Source: Roseovarius lutimaris (GTDB lineage: Bacteria > Pseudomonadota > Alphaproteobacteria > Rhodobacterales > Rhodobacteraceae). From it: a stretch of 64,000 bases of DNA. Where the stretch lies: the NCBI RefSeq assembly GCF_900115165.1, contig NZ_FOVP01000001.1, positions 275,677 to 339,676 of the forward strand, written 5' to 3'. Of this stretch, positions 35,578 through 49,371 are shown one piece after another. A model generated the notes under the pieces. That model worked only from the letters and a program-made list of their open reading frames with translations, was not told the origin of the DNA and did no database searches. A program made the translations under genes and the position numbers. Numbering within the stretch: the first letter of the stretch is position 1; each line of letters opens with the position of its first letter.

Positions 35578-35997
35578 CTATCTGGGCGGAATCGCATAGG
35601 TCAGACTAGCGCGCGCCACAGGCGCCTCCATGCCCTCGGAAAAAATCAGAACCTCCCCGACCGACAGAACCTTGCCCAGCTTGAGAAGGCGGCATTCGGC
35701 AATAAGATCGACGCCGGCAACGGGTTTGCGCATGAAATCAATGCTGCAATTGGTGGTCACAGCCAGGGCCTTGGGGCCGATCATCGCCAGCGTGGCAAGA
35801 TAGACCGTCACATCCGCCAGCGCAAAGATCGACGGGCCAGACACCGTGCCGCCGGGGCGCAAATGCCGCTCGCCCACAAGCAGGCGCACACGCACGCGCA
35901 TATCGCCCACCTCCTCGATGGCAAAATCGCCCTCGACCTGGGGAAATTCCTGATCCAGAAATGTCGTCAATTCGTCACGCGTCATTTTCAGGCCCAT
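35578..35997 (-). CDS. PaaI-type hotdog thioesterase
   Basis: A 139-aa single hotdog-fold protein. The signature RPGGTVSGPSIFALADVTVYLAT holds the central helix, followed by TNCSIDFMRKP and the strand ECRLLKLGKVLSVGEV. Members hydrolyse acyl- or aryl-CoA esters in the cytosol. The ATG at 35997 is chosen over upstream in-frame codons because GGGAGG lies 6 bp before it. It is divergent from the crotonase-fold gene with 58 bp between starts. Confidence 0.85.
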   Translation of the reverse strand: MGLKMTRDELTTFLDQEFPQVEGDFAIEEVGDMRVRVRLLVGERHLRPGGTVSGPSIFALADVTVYLATLAMIGPKALAVTTNCSIDFMRKPVAGVDLIAECRLLKLGKVLSVGEVLIFSEGMEAPVARASLTYAIPPR

Positions 35998-36055
35998 GCT
36001 TTCCTCCCTGCCCATTCGTGCGTTAGAATGGCCACAAGCCATGAAGGGATACAAG

Positions 36056-36841
36056 ATGCCAATTCTCGACCGCCAGGACACTGGCCCCATCGCGCGCCTC
36101 ACGCTGAACGCGCCGGAAAAACTCAATGCGCTGAGCGATGCGATGCTGGCCGCGCTTCAGGATCAGTTTGACCAACTGGCCGGGGATCACAACATTCGTG
36201 TCGTGACCATCGCCGGCGCCGGCAAGGCGTTTTGCGCCGGTCACGACCTCAAGGAGATGACGGCGGGGCGCCAGTCGCCCGATGGCGGGCGGGCCTATTT
36301 CGCCGATCTGTTCAATCGCTGTTCAAGCGTGATGCGCGCTATCCGCACCCTGCCCCAGCCGGTGATTGCCGCGCCGCATGGCATTGCCACCGCTGCGGGC
36401 TGTCAATTGGTGGCAAGCTGTGACATGGCCGTCGCCGCCCATGGCACCCGCTTTGGCGTCAATGGCGTCAACATCGGGTTGTTCTGCTCAACCCCGATGG
36501 TGGCGCTAAGCCGAAACATCCCGCGCAAACAGGCGTTTGAAATGCTCACCACCGGCGAATTCATCGACACGACCCGCGCCGCAGAGCTTGGCCTGATCAA
36601 CCGCGCCGTTGCCCTCGAGGATCTTGATACCGCCACGCTGGCCTTGGCCGAAACCGTCGCCAGCAAGCTCGCAAGCGCCGTGCGCATCGGCAAACGCGCC
36701 TTTTATGACCAGATCGAAATGGGGCATGATGCGGCCTATGCCCATACCGGTGCAGTAATGGTTGAAAACATGCTGGATCACGACACTGCCGAGGGCATCA
36801 CCGCCTTTATCGAAAAGCGGGCCCCGGATTGGGATCAATGA
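36056..36841 (+). CDS. Enoyl-CoA hydratase/isomerase family protein lacking catalytic Glu
   Basis: A 261-aa crotonase-fold protein. The oxyanion-hole segments [14 protein letters not shown] and [16 protein letters not shown] are present. Both catalytic glutamates of classical hydratases are replaced: the first (GGGCEL in rat ECH) is Gln, the second (PE-I-G) is Gly in GVNGVNIGL. The pattern resembles the ECHDC3 subgroup, whose reaction is unclear, so water addition to enoyl-CoA should not be assumed. The ATG at 36056 has AGGGA 7 bp upstream; ATG 36041 is an alternative. Confidence 0.85.
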   Translation: MPILDRQDTGPIARLTLNAPEKLNALSDAMLAALQDQFDQLAGDHNIRVVTIAGAGKAFCAGHDLKEMTAGRQSPDGGRAYFADLFNRCSSVMRAIRTLPQPVIAAPHGIATAAGCQLVASCDMAVAAHGTRFGVNGVNIGLFCSTPMVALSRNIPRKQAFEMLTTGEFIDTTRAAELGLINRAVALEDLDTATLALAETVASKLASAVRIGKRAFYDQIEMGHDAAYAHTGAVMVENMLDHDTAEGITAFIEKRAPDWDQ

Positions 36842-36884
36842 GCGCCCCTTTTCAAAGCCCCTGCAATCACCTACATCCCACTCC

Positions 36885-38258
36885 ATGAGCAAAACACTCC
36901 ATATCATCGGCGGCGGCATGGCCGGGTCCGAGGCCGCATGGCAGGCCGCCCATATGGGCGTGCCCGTCGTCCTCCACGAAATGCGCCCTCAGGTGAAAAC
37001 CTTTGCCCATCGCACCGGCGATCTGGCCGAGATGGTCTGTTCCAATTCGTTCCGCTCGGATGATGACGAACAAAACGCCGTCGGGCTTTTGCACTGGGAA
37101 ATGCGCGCCGCCAACGGGCTGATCATGCAGACCGCCGAAAAGCATCGCATTCCCGCAGGGGGCGCGCTTGCGGTGGATCGCGATCCCTTCGCGCAATCGG
37201 TGACGGCGGCCCTTCTGGCACACCCCAATATCACCGTTGAGCATGGCGAAATTGACACGCTACCCGAAGATGGCCATTGGATCATCGCCACCGGCCCGCT
37301 TACCTCTGAAGGCTTGGGCAAGGCGATTGCCACCGAGACCGGGGCCGAATCGCTGGCTTTTTTCGACGCCATCGCGCCGATCCTTTATTATGACAGCATC
37401 GACATGTCGCGCGCCTGGATGCAGTCGCGCTATGACAAGGGCGAAACCGAGGAAGAGCGCACCGCTTACCTCAACTGCCCGATGGACAAGGCGCAATACG
37501 AGGCCTTTATTGACGCGCTTCTGGCCGCCGACAAGACCGAGTTCCACGAGGGCGAGGCAGATTCCGCCCCCAAGCCCACCCCATATTTTGACGGCTGCCT
37601 ACCGATCGAGGTCATGGCCGAACGCGGCCGCGAAACCCTGCGCCACGGCCCGATGAAGCCGGTCGGCCTGACCAACCCGCATCACCCGGACATCAAGCCC
37701 TGGGCGGTGGTGCAGCTGCGCCGCGACAATGCATTAGGAACGCTCTATAACATTGTAGGATTTCAGACAAAAATGAAATACGGCGCGCAAAAAGACGTGC
37801 TCCGCATGATCCCCGGTCTGGAAAACGCCAGCTTTGCCCGTCTGGGTGGCATCCATCGCAATACCTTCATCAATTCGCCGACCCTGCTGGACAATCAGAT
37901 GCGCCTGCGCTCGCGCCCGCATATCCGCTTTGCCGGTCAGATCACCGGCGTCGAGGGCTATGTGGAATCCGCCGCCATGGGGCTATTGGCCGGGCGCATG
38001 GCCGCCGCCGAAATCCTCGGGGCTCCGCTTGCCGATCCGCCGCAGGACAGCGCCATGGGGGCGCTGATCCACCACATCACCGGCGGCGCCGAAGCAAAGA
38101 CCTTTCAGCCGATGAACGTCAATTTCGGCCTGTTCCGGCCGGTGGACGGCCTCAAAGGTGGGCGGCGTGGCCGCAAAGACCGCTACAAGGCCTATACCGA
38201 CCGCGCCAAAGCCGCCTGGAGCGACTGGCTGCAACAGTCTTTGCTGGACGTGGCGTAG
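36885..38258 (+). CDS. trmFO: tRNA uracil-54 C5-methyltransferase, folate-dependent
   Basis: A 457-aa flavoprotein using methylenetetrahydrofolate and FADH2 to make ribothymidine at tRNA position 54. The FAD-binding motif [16 protein letters not shown] is at the N-terminus, followed by [21 protein letters not shown] (catalytic Cys) and GLTNPHHPD. It ends [11 protein letters not shown] and a basic tail. The open frame begins at 36762 inside the previous gene, but the Met at 36885 gives the normal TrmFO start. It follows the crotonase-fold gene by 43 bp. Confidence 0.94.
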   Translation: MSKTLHIIGGGMAGSEAAWQAAHMGVPVVLHEMRPQVKTFAHRTGDLAEMVCSNSFRSDDDEQNAVGLLHWEMRAANGLIMQTAEKHRIPAGGALAVDRDPFAQSVTAALLAHPNITVEHGEIDTLPEDGHWIIATGPLTSEGLGKAIATETGAESLAFFDAIAPILYYDSIDMSRAWMQSRYDKGETEEERTAYLNCPMDKAQYEAFIDALLAADKTEFHEGEADSAPKPTPYFDGCLPIEVMAERGRETLRHGPMKPVGLTNPHHPDIKPWAVVQLRRDNALGTLYNIVGFQTKMKYGAQKDVLRMIPGLENASFARLGGIHRNTFINSPTLLDNQMRLRSRPHIRFAGQITGVEGYVESAAMGLLAGRMAAAEILGAPLADPPQDSAMGALIHHITGGAEAKTFQPMNVNFGLFRPVDGLKGGRRGRKDRYKAYTDRAKAAWSDWLQQSLLDVA

Positions 38259-38279
38259 CTCTTCGGCCACTCTTGATGC

Positions 38280-38894
38280 ATGACTGACAAATTTCTGGAT
38301 AGGGCCTACGGGCTAGAGACAGCCGAAGACGCCAGCCAGTTTTATAACGACTGGGCAAGCACTTATGACGCGGAGATCGCGGAAAACGGCTATGCCACGC
38401 CGGGCCGCTGTGCCAGGGCGCTGTTCGCCAAATGGCCCGAGCCTGACATCCCGGTGCTTGATTTCGGCTGCGGCACCGGCCTCTCGGGTCTGGCGCTCAA
38501 ACTGGCCGGGTTCAAGGTAATCGACGGGATTGACCCAAGCCCCGAAATGCTGGCGCAGGCCAAGGCCAAGAGCGTTTATCGCACCCTCTCATTGCTTGAC
38601 GTGACCGACGAAACCCCGATCCCGAAGGGCGCCTATAGGGCCATCGCGGCGATCGGCGTGATCGGCACTGGCGCGGCCCCGGTCTCGACCTTGGATATCC
38701 TGATGAAGGCGCTTGATCGCGGCAGTCATCTGGTCTTTAGCTATAACGATCATGCCCTCGCCGACCCGATCTATGAAGGCGCGCTCAACGGCTGGCTCGA
38801 TTGCGGAGCGGCCCGTCTTCTAAGCAAGGATTACGGCCCCCACCTGCCCGGCCAGGGGTTGAAGTCCAACGTTTATGTGCTTCAAAAGACGTGA
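38280..38894 (+). CDS. Class I SAM-dependent methyltransferase
   Basis: A 204-aa methyltransferase. Motif I is VLDFGCGTGLSGLAL, then DGIDPSPEMLAQA (motif II region) and LSLLDVTDETP. Size and N-terminal YNDWASTYDAEI resemble the TPR-methyltransferase/UbiE-like small-molecule group; the substrate is unknown. The stop overlaps the GTG start of gluQ by 4 bp, so they are coupled. Confidence 0.85.
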   Translation: MTDKFLDRAYGLETAEDASQFYNDWASTYDAEIAENGYATPGRCARALFAKWPEPDIPVLDFGCGTGLSGLALKLAGFKVIDGIDPSPEMLAQAKAKSVYRTLSLLDVTDETPIPKGAYRAIAAIGVIGTGAAPVSTLDILMKALDRGSHLVFSYNDHALADPIYEGALNGWLDCGAARLLSKDYGPHLPGQGLKSNVYVLQKT

Positions 38895-39748
38895 CTTTCT
38901 CTACTCGTTTCGCCCCATCACCGACGGGCCCCCTGCATCTGGGTCATGCCTTTTCGGCGCTCACCGCCCATGACATGGCGCTGGCTGCGCGGGGCGTGTT
39001 TTACCTGCGGATCGACGACATCGACCAAAGCCGAAGTCGCCCCGCATGGGAGACGCAGATTTTCGACGATCTGCACTGGCTTGGCCTGAGCTGGCCCACC
39101 CCGGTGCTGCGCCAATCAAACCGCTTGCCGCGCTACCGCGAGGCTCTCTTGCGGCTTTGGGATATGGGCCTGCTCTACCCCTGTCGCTGCACCCGCGCCG
39201 ATATCCGCGCCGCCGCCTCCGCCCCGCAAGAAGGCGCCTGCCTGCACGGCCCGGACGGGCTGATCTATCCCGGCACCTGTCGGCCGGACGCGCCGCCCAC
39301 AGGCCAGATGCCCACCGACAGCGCCCTGCGCCTCGACATGGCGCGCGCGCTGGCCCGCCTTTCCGCTCCACTGACTTTCACCGAATCAGGCGAGGGGCCT
39401 AACGGCGAAACCGGCACGATCATGCCGCAAAACATGCCTCAGGGCGTCGGCGACGTGGTGCTCGCCCGGCGCGACATGGGCGCCTCCTATCATCTGTCGG
39501 TGGTGATAGATGACGCGGATCAGGCGATAACCCATGTGGTCCGCGGTCAAGATCTCTTCGAGGCCACCCAGATCCACGTGCTGCTGCAACGCCTGCTCGC
39601 CCTGCCGACCCCGCTCTATCACCATCACGGGTTGATCCGCGACGCGGATGGCAAACGCCTTGCCAAACGCGATGATGCCCGCGCGATCAAAACCTATCGA
39701 ACCGAGGGCGCCACCCCGACCGACATTCGCCGCATGATCGGTCTCTGA
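38891..39748 (+). CDS. gluQ: Glutamyl-Q tRNA(Asp) synthetase
   Basis: A 285-aa paralogue of the GluRS catalytic domain that attaches glutamate to queuosine at the anticodon of tRNA(Asp). The N-terminus TRFAPSPTGPLHLGHAFSAL holds the HIGH motif. The zinc site uses CRCTRAD with later Cys and Tyr in LIYPGTC. The KMSKS position reads GKRLAKRD, degenerate as usual in the family. No anticodon-binding domain is present. The GTG at 38891 overlaps the preceding stop. Its own stop codon is the start of repeat copy E. Confidence 0.92.
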   Translation: MTFSTRFAPSPTGPLHLGHAFSALTAHDMALAARGVFYLRIDDIDQSRSRPAWETQIFDDLHWLGLSWPTPVLRQSNRLPRYREALLRLWDMGLLYPCRCTRADIRAAASAPQEGACLHGPDGLIYPGTCRPDAPPTGQMPTDSALRLDMARALARLSAPLTFTESGEGPNGETGTIMPQNMPQGVGDVVLARRDMGASYHLSVVIDDADQAITHVVRGQDLFEATQIHVLLQRLLALPTPLYHHHGLIRDADGKRLAKRDDARAIKTYRTEGATPTDIRRMIGL

Positions 39749-39771
39749 TCTTCTTCTTGGTTCAAATACTC
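39746..39771 (-). repeat. 3'-end repeat, copy E (no hairpin)
   Basis: TGATCTTCTTCTTGG at 39746-39760 is identical to 35514-35528, stop codon included, and continues TTCAAATACTC. It spans the whole 21-bp gap between the convergent gluQ and hisI stops. Read on the minus strand it gives GAGTATTT and CCAAGAAGAA, the core shared with the other copies, without the adjoining hairpin. Confidence 0.6.
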
Positions 39772-40138
39772 AATCTGCGCTATCCATCGGCGCCATGATC
39801 TCGATTTCATCCCCGCCCCGCACAGCCGTGTAAAAACAGCTCCGCCGGTTGGTATGACAGGCCGGCCCGACCTGACGCACGCGCACCAAAAGACAATCGC
39901 GGTCGCAATCCACCCGGAAATCAACCAGCTCCTGAACATGCCCACTGGTTTCGCCCTTGATCCAGAACGCCTGCCTTGAGCGGCTCCAATAGGTCACCCG
40001 CCCGGTCTCAAGCGTGCGCACCACGGCCTCGGCATTCATCCAGGCCATCATAAGGACCTCGCCGCTGGTTGCATCCTGTGCAATCGCCGGGATCAACCCG
40101 CGCGCGTCATACTTTAGTGTGGCCGGATCGAATTCCAT
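39770..40138 (-). CDS. hisI: Phosphoribosyl-AMP cyclohydrolase
   Basis: A 122-aa HisI enzyme that opens the purine ring of PR-AMP in histidine synthesis. The Zn/Mg site residues are in DCDRDCLLVRV and ACHTNRRSCFY; YWSRSRQAFWIKGETSGH is the family core. It lacks a fused HisE domain, as usual in alphaproteobacteria. The ATG at 40138 has AAAGG 9 bp upstream; upstream frame sequence to 40231 is not HisI-like. It converges on gluQ. Confidence 0.95.
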   Translation of the reverse strand: MEFDPATLKYDARGLIPAIAQDATSGEVLMMAWMNAEAVVRTLETGRVTYWSRSRQAFWIKGETSGHVQELVDFRVDCDRDCLLVRVRQVGPACHTNRRSCFYTAVRGGDEIEIMAPMDSAD

Positions 40139-40205
40139 GGTCGAAAACCTTTTGCATCTGCGCGTCTGAAGCCTATTTATGGGGTCAGAACCGAAAGGGA
40201 AAGCC

Positions 40206-40661
40206 ATGAGCGGCGAAACTGACCTGATCAAACTCTACTCGGCGCGCATTCTGGCGCTTGCCGCAGATATTCCCCATCACGGCCGCCTTGCCGCGCCGGA
40301 TGCGACCATCAAGCGCCGTGCGCCACTCTGCGGCTCCACCGTGACCGTCGATATTGCCTGCAAGGATGGCCGGATCGGCGATTACGCGGCCGAGGTCAAG
40401 GCCTGCGCCCTCGGTCAGGCGGCGGCCTCGGTGGTGGGCGAGAATATCATCGGCCGCGATCTTGCCGAGGTGACGGCGGCGCGTGATGCGCTGAAAGAGA
40501 TGCTGAAACACGACGGCCCGACACCGCCCGCCCCGTTTGACGGGCTTGAGGTGCTGCGCCCGGCGCGCGATTACAAGAACCGCCACGCCTCGATCATGCT
40601 CACGCTTGAGGCCGCCGTCGAGGCGCTGGAAGAGGCCAAGGCCCATAGCTCCTGCGCCTGA
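40206..40661 (+). CDS. Iron-sulfur scaffold (NifU/IscU-like) protein
   Basis: A 151-aa protein of the NifU N-terminal/IscU fold. Cluster-ligand cysteines are in RRAPLCGSTVTVDIAC and EVKACALGQAAAS; the C-terminus adds one more Cys (SSCA). Related proteins hold nascent [2Fe-2S] clusters. This short roseobacter type stands alone, without isc or suf genes nearby, so its partner is unknown. The ATG at 40206 has an AAGGGAAA site. It is divergent from hisI. Confidence 0.8.
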   Translation: MSGETDLIKLYSARILALAADIPHHGRLAAPDATIKRRAPLCGSTVTVDIACKDGRIGDYAAEVKACALGQAAASVVGENIIGRDLAEVTAARDALKEMLKHDGPTPPAPFDGLEVLRPARDYKNRHASIMLTLEAAVEALEEAKAHSSCA

Positions 40662-40694
40662 GAGCCGGGCCAAACGATTCGCGGACCTTTCCAT

Positions 40695-40732
40695 AAAAAA
40701 AACCGCCGCGCGTTCGGATGAACGGCGGCGGC
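40695..40732 (-). terminator. Intrinsic terminator (minus strand)
   Basis: On the minus strand a GC-rich hairpin with outer stem CCGCCG/CGGCGG and inner CGTTC/GAACG is followed by eight Ts. It is 155 bp past the stop of the 40-aa gene and would end its transcript; it also faces the NifU-like gene. Confidence 0.8.
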
Positions 40733-40885
40733 AAGGTATGGCGGGGTATCCGGACCCTGTCGCGCATTTCAGGGGGAATGAGGCAAACCCCGAAAACAGC
40801 AAAGGAACAGGCAGAAACTTTGGCACCCGGAAGTTGGGACAAAAAGGGTGCAGGCGACAACAGGGTCCCCCCGCCAGGCAGAAAC

Positions 40886-41008
40886 TCAGAACACTCCAGG
40901 CAAATAAAGCGCCCCGACCAAGGTAATCATCAGCGCCGCGGCGCCTAGGGCATCGGCGAGCAAGGTGTCCTGCGACCGGGTGGCGGCTGTCTTGATCTGG
41001 TGCAACAT
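40886..41008 (-). CDS. Small membrane protein, 40 aa
   Basis: A 40-codon gene: a basic N-terminus (MLHQIKTAATRSQDTLL) followed by one transmembrane helix (LGAAALMITLVGALYLPGVF). An AAAGGAAG ribosome site lies 7-8 bp before the ATG, and its own terminator lies downstream. I believe similar ORFs occur in other roseobacters, but this was not searched. Upstream (41040-41115) are short GTTC direct repeats and a TTAACCAA that resembles a CtrA half-site. Function unknown. Confidence 0.6.
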   Translation of the reverse strand: MLHQIKTAATRSQDTLLADALGAAALMITLVGALYLPGVF

Positions 41009-41115
41009 GGGGCGCTTCCTTTTGAAAACCTTGTGTTGCCCCTTTGTTCTCACTTCCGTTAACCAAAGTAAAGAACTTTTTAAGAACATTTGTGAACTAT
41101 TCGGAACACCTCTGG

Positions 41116-45371
<4,256 letters not shown>

Positions 45372-45425
45372 TCAGGTCAAAGTGATAAGGCCCCGTCTGG
45401 CAGAGGTCCAGATGTCACGCGCCCC

Positions 45426-46142
45426 TCAGGCGCCAATCGCAAGCCTTTGGTCTTCCATCTCGCTGGGATCGGGATCGCGCAGCACATAGCCACGGCCCCA
45501 GACCGTTTCGATGTAATTCGCGCCATCGGTCGCTTCGCTGACCTTTTTGCGCAGTTTACAAATGAAAACGTCAATAATCTTGAGTTCGGGTTCGTCCATG
45601 CCGCCATAAAGGTGGTTCAGAAACATCTCTTTGGTCAGGGTCGTGCCCTTGCGCAACGACAGCAGTTCGAGCATCTGATATTCCTTGCCGGTCAGATGCA
45701 CGGTCTTGCCGCCCACATCCACCGTCTTGGCATCAAGGTTGACATTGATCTTGCCGGTGCGGATGACCGATTGCGAATGCCCTTTCGAGCGGCGAATGAT
45801 CGCATGAATGCGCGCCACGAGTTCTTCGCGGTGAAACGGTTTGGTCAGATAATCATCCGCCCCGAACCCAAATCCCTTGATCTTGCTTTCGGTATCATCG
45901 GCGCCCGAAAGAATGAGGATCGGCGTATCAATCCGCGCCATGCGCAGCTGACGCAATACATCGTGACCGTTCATATCCGGCAAACCAAGATCCAGCAGGA
46001 TCAGATCATAGTCGTAGAGCTTGGCCAGATCGACCCCCTCTTCGCCCAGATCGGTCGTGTAGACGTTGAGGTTGGCATGAGTCAGCATCAATTCGATGCT
46101 TTTCGAGGTTGTCGGATCGTCCTCGACCAGTAGTACGCGCAT
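45426..46142 (-). CDS. ctrA: Cell-cycle/motility response regulator CtrA
   Basis: A 238-aa OmpR-type response regulator. The phospho-acceptor is Asp51 in [13 protein letters not shown]; Lys and Thr/Ser switch residues are in ILSGADD and YLTKPF. The winged-helix DNA-binding domain ([17 protein letters not shown] and [19 protein letters not shown]) is that of CtrA. In Rhodobacterales CtrA is usually non-essential and controls motility, gene-transfer agents and quorum-linked traits. A CtrA-type box lies 54-68 bp upstream, so autoregulation is likely. sciP precedes it on the same strand. Confidence 0.96.
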   Translation of the reverse strand: MRVLLVEDDPTTSKSIELMLTHANLNVYTTDLGEEGVDLAKLYDYDLILLDLGLPDMNGHDVLRQLRMARIDTPILILSGADDTESKIKGFGFGADDYLTKPFHREELVARIHAIIRRSKGHSQSVIRTGKINVNLDAKTVDVGGKTVHLTGKEYQMLELLSLRKGTTLTKEMFLNHLYGGMDEPELKIIDVFICKLRKKVSEATDGANYIETVWGRGYVLRDPDPSEMEDQRLAIGA

Positions 46143-46195
46143 ATGGGTTCTCCACAGTTCAGTGCTTCATTGGGAGCAACACTGGTCAAAAATGG

Positions 46196-46210
46196 TTAAC
46201 CACCCGTTAC
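46196..46210 (-). promoter_or_regulatory. CtrA box upstream of ctrA
   Basis: TTAACCACCCGTTAC fits TTAA-N7-TTAA with one mismatch. The overlapping minus-strand TTAACCAT (46199-46192) is the perfect half-site consensus. It sits in the 96-bp gap between sciP and ctrA. Confidence 0.6.
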
Positions 46211-46238
46211 CGTTGCCGGAACATTCTGACAACTCCCC

Positions 46239-46517
46239 CTAGGGTTGTCTATAGGTCTTAAGCGCGGTCACTTTCAAAGCCTTTTCGCCATGGCTGCTCA
46301 CGGCGGTGACCCATGCGTCGAATTCTTCACCGCTCAAAGCATAGGTTTGCATGGCCTCCTGGCGGGTAATAAGCCCGTAGGCCACCCCACGCACCACCGC
46401 CAGTTTGCGCGAGGCAACCCATCGCCGGGTATCGGCGGGGGGCAGGTCTGCGTGACTCAATATCGTGCCATCCGGCAGGCTGACGGCCCTTGGCCCTTCT
46501 ACTTTCTTCAGATACAT
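46239..46517 (-). CDS. sciP: DUF1153 / SciP CtrA-inhibitory protein
   Basis: A 92-aa DUF1153 protein. LPDGTILSHADLPPADTRRWVASRKLAVV is the conserved helix-turn-helix region (listed with its turn at PADTRRW), followed by SGEEFDAWV and HGEKALKVT. In Caulobacter SciP binds CtrA-controlled promoters and blocks RNA polymerase recruitment. The ATG at 46517 with GAAGGG 8 bp upstream is chosen over a TTG ten codons earlier. Position directly ahead of ctrA on the same strand fits co-regulation. Confidence 0.85.
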   Translation of the reverse strand: MYLKKVEGPRAVSLPDGTILSHADLPPADTRRWVASRKLAVVRGVAYGLITRQEAMQTYALSGEEFDAWVTAVSSHGEKALKVTALKTYRQP

Positions 46518-46640
46518 CACTCTCACCCTTCTTCTGATGTGGACCAAAATGACCGCATCAGGCTTAACGGCAGGTGAAACCGGGGCTTGAGAGTAATTAG
46601 GATTTTCCTATATTCTGAATCACCCTGAGCGGAGGCCGAT

Positions 46641-47786
46641 ATGGCGCTTGATACGAATAAATCCCTAAATTCTCTTGGCTTTGCAAAAGACCCAAGCGAA
46701 ACCCGCGTGGTCGTGGCAATGTCTGGTGGCGTCGATAGCTCGGTCGTGGCCGCTTACCTTGCGGAACAGGGCTATGATGTTGTGGGCGTGACCCTGCAAC
46801 TTTATGATCACGGCGCGGCCCTGGCCAAGAAGGGGGCCTGCTGTGCGGGGATTGATATTCACGACGCGCGCCGCGTCGCCGAGGATGTCGGTTTTCCGCA
46901 TTATGTGCTGGATTATGAAAACATTTTTCGCGACGCGGTGATCGACGAGTTCGCCGACAGCTATCTTGCCGGCGCAACCCCGGTGCCTTGCATCCGTTGC
47001 AATGAGCGGGTCAAGTTCAAGGACCTGTTGCAAACCGCGCGCGATCTTGATGCAGACTGCATGGCTACGGGCCATTATATTCAGCGCAAGACCGGCCTGA
47101 ATGGCGCAGAGTTGCATTGCGCGGCTGATTCGAATCGCGATCAGTCGTATTTCCTGTTCTCGACCACCGCCGAACAGCTCGAATACCTGCGCTTTCCGCT
47201 GGGGCATCTGCCATCCAAGGAGGCCACCCGCGAGTTGGCGGCGAAATACGGATTGCAGGTCGCCGACAAGCCCGACAGTCAGGACATCTGCTTTGTGCCC
47301 GATGGCAATTATGCCAGTGTAATCGAGAAACTGCGCCCCGGCGCGGCAGATCCCGGCGAGATCGTGCATGCCGATGGCCGGGTTCTTGGCCAGCATGAGG
47401 GCGTGATCCACTATACCATCGGTCAGCGTCGCGGCCTTGGCATCGGCGGGCTTGCCGACCCGCTCTATGTGGTGCGCCTTGATGTGGAGGCCAAACAGGT
47501 GATCGTCGGCCCCAAGGAGATGCTTTCGACCCGCAAGGTGCCGTTGCGCGAGATCAACTGGCTTGGCGACGAGCCGATGATGTCACGGCCCGAGTGGCAT
47601 ATCGCGGTCAAGGTCCGCTCGACCCGGCCGGTGCGCGAGGCGATCCTGCGCCCGATTTCGGAGACCGAAGCCGAGGTCGAGTTGCTGGTGCCCGAGGAGG
47701 GCGTATCGCCAGGGCAGGCCTGTGTTTTTTATGAACAGGACAGCACGCGGGTGCTTGGCGGCGGCTGGATCTGGCGGGGATATTGA
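46641..47786 (+). CDS. mnmA: tRNA 2-thiouridylase MnmA
   Basis: A 381-aa enzyme that thiolates U34 of Lys, Glu and Gln tRNAs. The PP-loop is [11 protein letters not shown] (residues 26-36). The first catalytic Cys is in [11 protein letters not shown] and the second in [21 protein letters not shown] is the C-terminal family motif. A GGAGG ribosome site precedes the ATG. Monocistronic, divergent from sciP. Confidence 0.96.
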   Translation: MALDTNKSLNSLGFAKDPSETRVVVAMSGGVDSSVVAAYLAEQGYDVVGVTLQLYDHGAALAKKGACCAGIDIHDARRVAEDVGFPHYVLDYENIFRDAVIDEFADSYLAGATPVPCIRCNERVKFKDLLQTARDLDADCMATGHYIQRKTGLNGAELHCAADSNRDQSYFLFSTTAEQLEYLRFPLGHLPSKEATRELAAKYGLQVADKPDSQDICFVPDGNYASVIEKLRPGAADPGEIVHADGRVLGQHEGVIHYTIGQRRGLGIGGLADPLYVVRLDVEAKQVIVGPKEMLSTRKVPLREINWLGDEPMMSRPEWHIAVKVRSTRPVREAILRPISETEAEVELLVPEEGVSPGQACVFYEQDSTRVLGGGWIWRGY

Positions 47787-47791
47787 ACCCG

Positions 47792-47849
47792 CGCGTTCCG
47801 GGGCATCGGCGGGATTTTGAGTATTTTTGCCAAGAAGAGCCGGAACGCG
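47792..47849. repeat. 3'-end repeat, copy C, inside a long hairpin
   Basis: A 10-bp inverted repeat, CGCGTTCCGG (47792-47801) and CCGGAACGCG (47840-47849), encloses GGATTTTGAGTATTT and GCCAAGAAGA, the core of the repeat family. It lies between the convergent mnmA and hflX stops and may terminate both transcripts, although it has no T-tract. Confidence 0.55.
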
Positions 47850-47857
47850 GGATTTGA

Positions 47858-49135
47858 TCAGAGGTCCTTGAACTGGGCCTCCTGGCGGGCGGACCAGCGC
47901 AGGGTGAGATCAAAGCCGTCTTCGGTCTGGGTTTCGGCCTCGACCAGATCCTTTTCAAACAGCCAGGCGCGCCTGCGCCCCTCGTTAAAGCCAAGATGCA
48001 GCGTGGTGACATGGGTCACATCGGCCAGGGCCGTGGTGATCGCGTCGATCAGACCGTCAATGCCCTCACCGCTTATCGCTGACAGCGCCTGAACATGATC
48101 GAGCCGGGCGGCCGTTGTCAGCGTGGCGGCGCGGGCGTCGTCGTCAAGCCGGTCGATCTTGTTCCAGATTTCGATCTGGGGCGTCGTGTCCTTGACGCCG
48201 AGACTGTTGAGGATGGTGGTGACATCCTCGGCCTGCGCCGCGGTCTCGGGGTGTGAGATATCGCGCACGTGACATATCAGATCGGCGGCCAGCACCTCTT
48301 CCAGGGTGGCGCGGAACGAGGCGACAAGCTCGGTCGGCAGATCGCTGATAAAGCCGACCGTATCCGACAGGATCACCTCGGGGCCGCCGCCGGGCAGCTT
48401 GATGCGCCGCATGGTCGGGTCAAGCGTGGCAAAGAGCATGTCCTTTGCCATCACCTCGGCCCCGGTCAGGCGGTTGAACAGAGTGGATTTTCCGGCGTTG
48501 GTATAGCCGACAAGCGCAACAATCGGGAACGGCACCTTGGCCCGTGCGGCGCGGTGCAGCGTGCGGGTCTTGACGACCTTTTCAAGTTGACGGCGCAGGC
48601 GCACCAATTGCTCGTCAATGGCGCGACGGTCGGCTTCGATCTGGGTTTCACCGGGGCCGCCGACAAAGCCCAATCCGCCCCGCTGGCGTTCAAGGTGGGT
48701 CCAGGCGCGCACAAGCCGGGTGCGTTGATAGGACAGCGCCGCCATTTCGACCTGGAGCACGCCTTCGCGGGTGGCGGCGCGATCGCTGAAGATTTCGAGG
48801 ATCAGGCCGGTGCGATCCAGAACCTTGACGTCCCAGGCTTTTTCCAGATTGCGCTGTTGCACCGGCGTGACGGGCCCATCGACCAGCACCAGGTCGACCT
48901 CGGCGCCTTCAATGGCAAGGCGCAGCTCTTCAAGCTTGCCCTTGCCAAACAGCTTGCCCGCGTCAGGTTTGCGCAGGCGCGCCACCTGTGCGCCGACCAC
49001 TTCGAGATCGGGCAAGGCATGTGCCAGAGCGACCGCTTCTTCGAGAGCAAGCGCAGGATCGCGATCCGTGTCAGCGGATGGAATTTCGGGATGGATGACC
49101 CATGCCCGTGTCACCGGGCGCGCGTGTTCTGTCAA
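47858..49135 (-). CDS. hflX: GTPase HflX
   Basis: A 425-aa ribosome-associated GTPase that splits stalled ribosomes under stress. The N-terminal HflX domain ([17 protein letters not shown]) and the helical hairpin [19 protein letters not shown] precede the G domain: G1 [10 protein letters not shown]3 DTVGFI, G4 NKID. The TTG start overlaps the hfq stop, the classical hfq-hflX coupling. It is last in the long minus-strand run from dusB. Confidence 0.95.
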   Translation of the reverse strand: MTEHARPVTRAWVIHPEIPSADTDRDPALALEEAVALAHALPDLEVVGAQVARLRKPDAGKLFGKGKLEELRLAIEGAEVDLVLVDGPVTPVQQRNLEKAWDVKVLDRTGLILEIFSDRAATREGVLQVEMAALSYQRTRLVRAWTHLERQRGGLGFVGGPGETQIEADRRAIDEQLVRLRRQLEKVVKTRTLHRAARAKVPFPIVALVGYTNAGKSTLFNRLTGAEVMAKDMLFATLDPTMRRIKLPGGGPEVILSDTVGFISDLPTELVASFRATLEEVLAADLICHVRDISHPETAAQAEDVTTILNSLGVKDTTPQIEIWNKIDRLDDDARAATLTTAARLDHVQALSAISGEGIDGLIDAITTALADVTHVTTLHLGFNEGRRRAWLFEKDLVEAETQTEDGFDLTLRWSARQEAQFKDL

Positions 49136-49371
49136 TTGGTGTCTTCACCATCGTAGAGGTTCACCGGCTGCGACGGCATGATCGTCGACACGGCATGCTT
49201 ATAAACCAGCTGTGATTGCCCATCGCGGCGCAACAGGATGCAGAAGTTGTCAAACCAGGTGATAACCCCCTGCAATTTGACGCCGTTGATCAGGAAAACC
49301 GTCACCGGGATTTTCGTCTTGCGAACCTGATTGAGAAACGCGTCTTGCAAATTTTGTCGATCAGAAGCCAT
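49132..49371 (-). CDS. hfq: RNA chaperone Hfq
   Basis: A 79-aa Sm-like protein. [21 protein letters not shown] and [18 protein letters not shown] are Sm1, and [10 protein letters not shown] is Sm2. It forms a hexameric ring that pairs sRNAs with mRNAs and has the short C-terminal tail normal for alphaproteobacteria. It would be the natural partner of the candidate sRNAs at 7.0-7.3 kb. Coupled to hflX; 138 bp separate it from trkH. Confidence 0.97.
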   Translation of the reverse strand: MASDRQNLQDAFLNQVRKTKIPVTVFLINGVKLQGVITWFDNFCILLRRDGQSQLVYKHAVSTIMPSQPVNLYDGEDTN

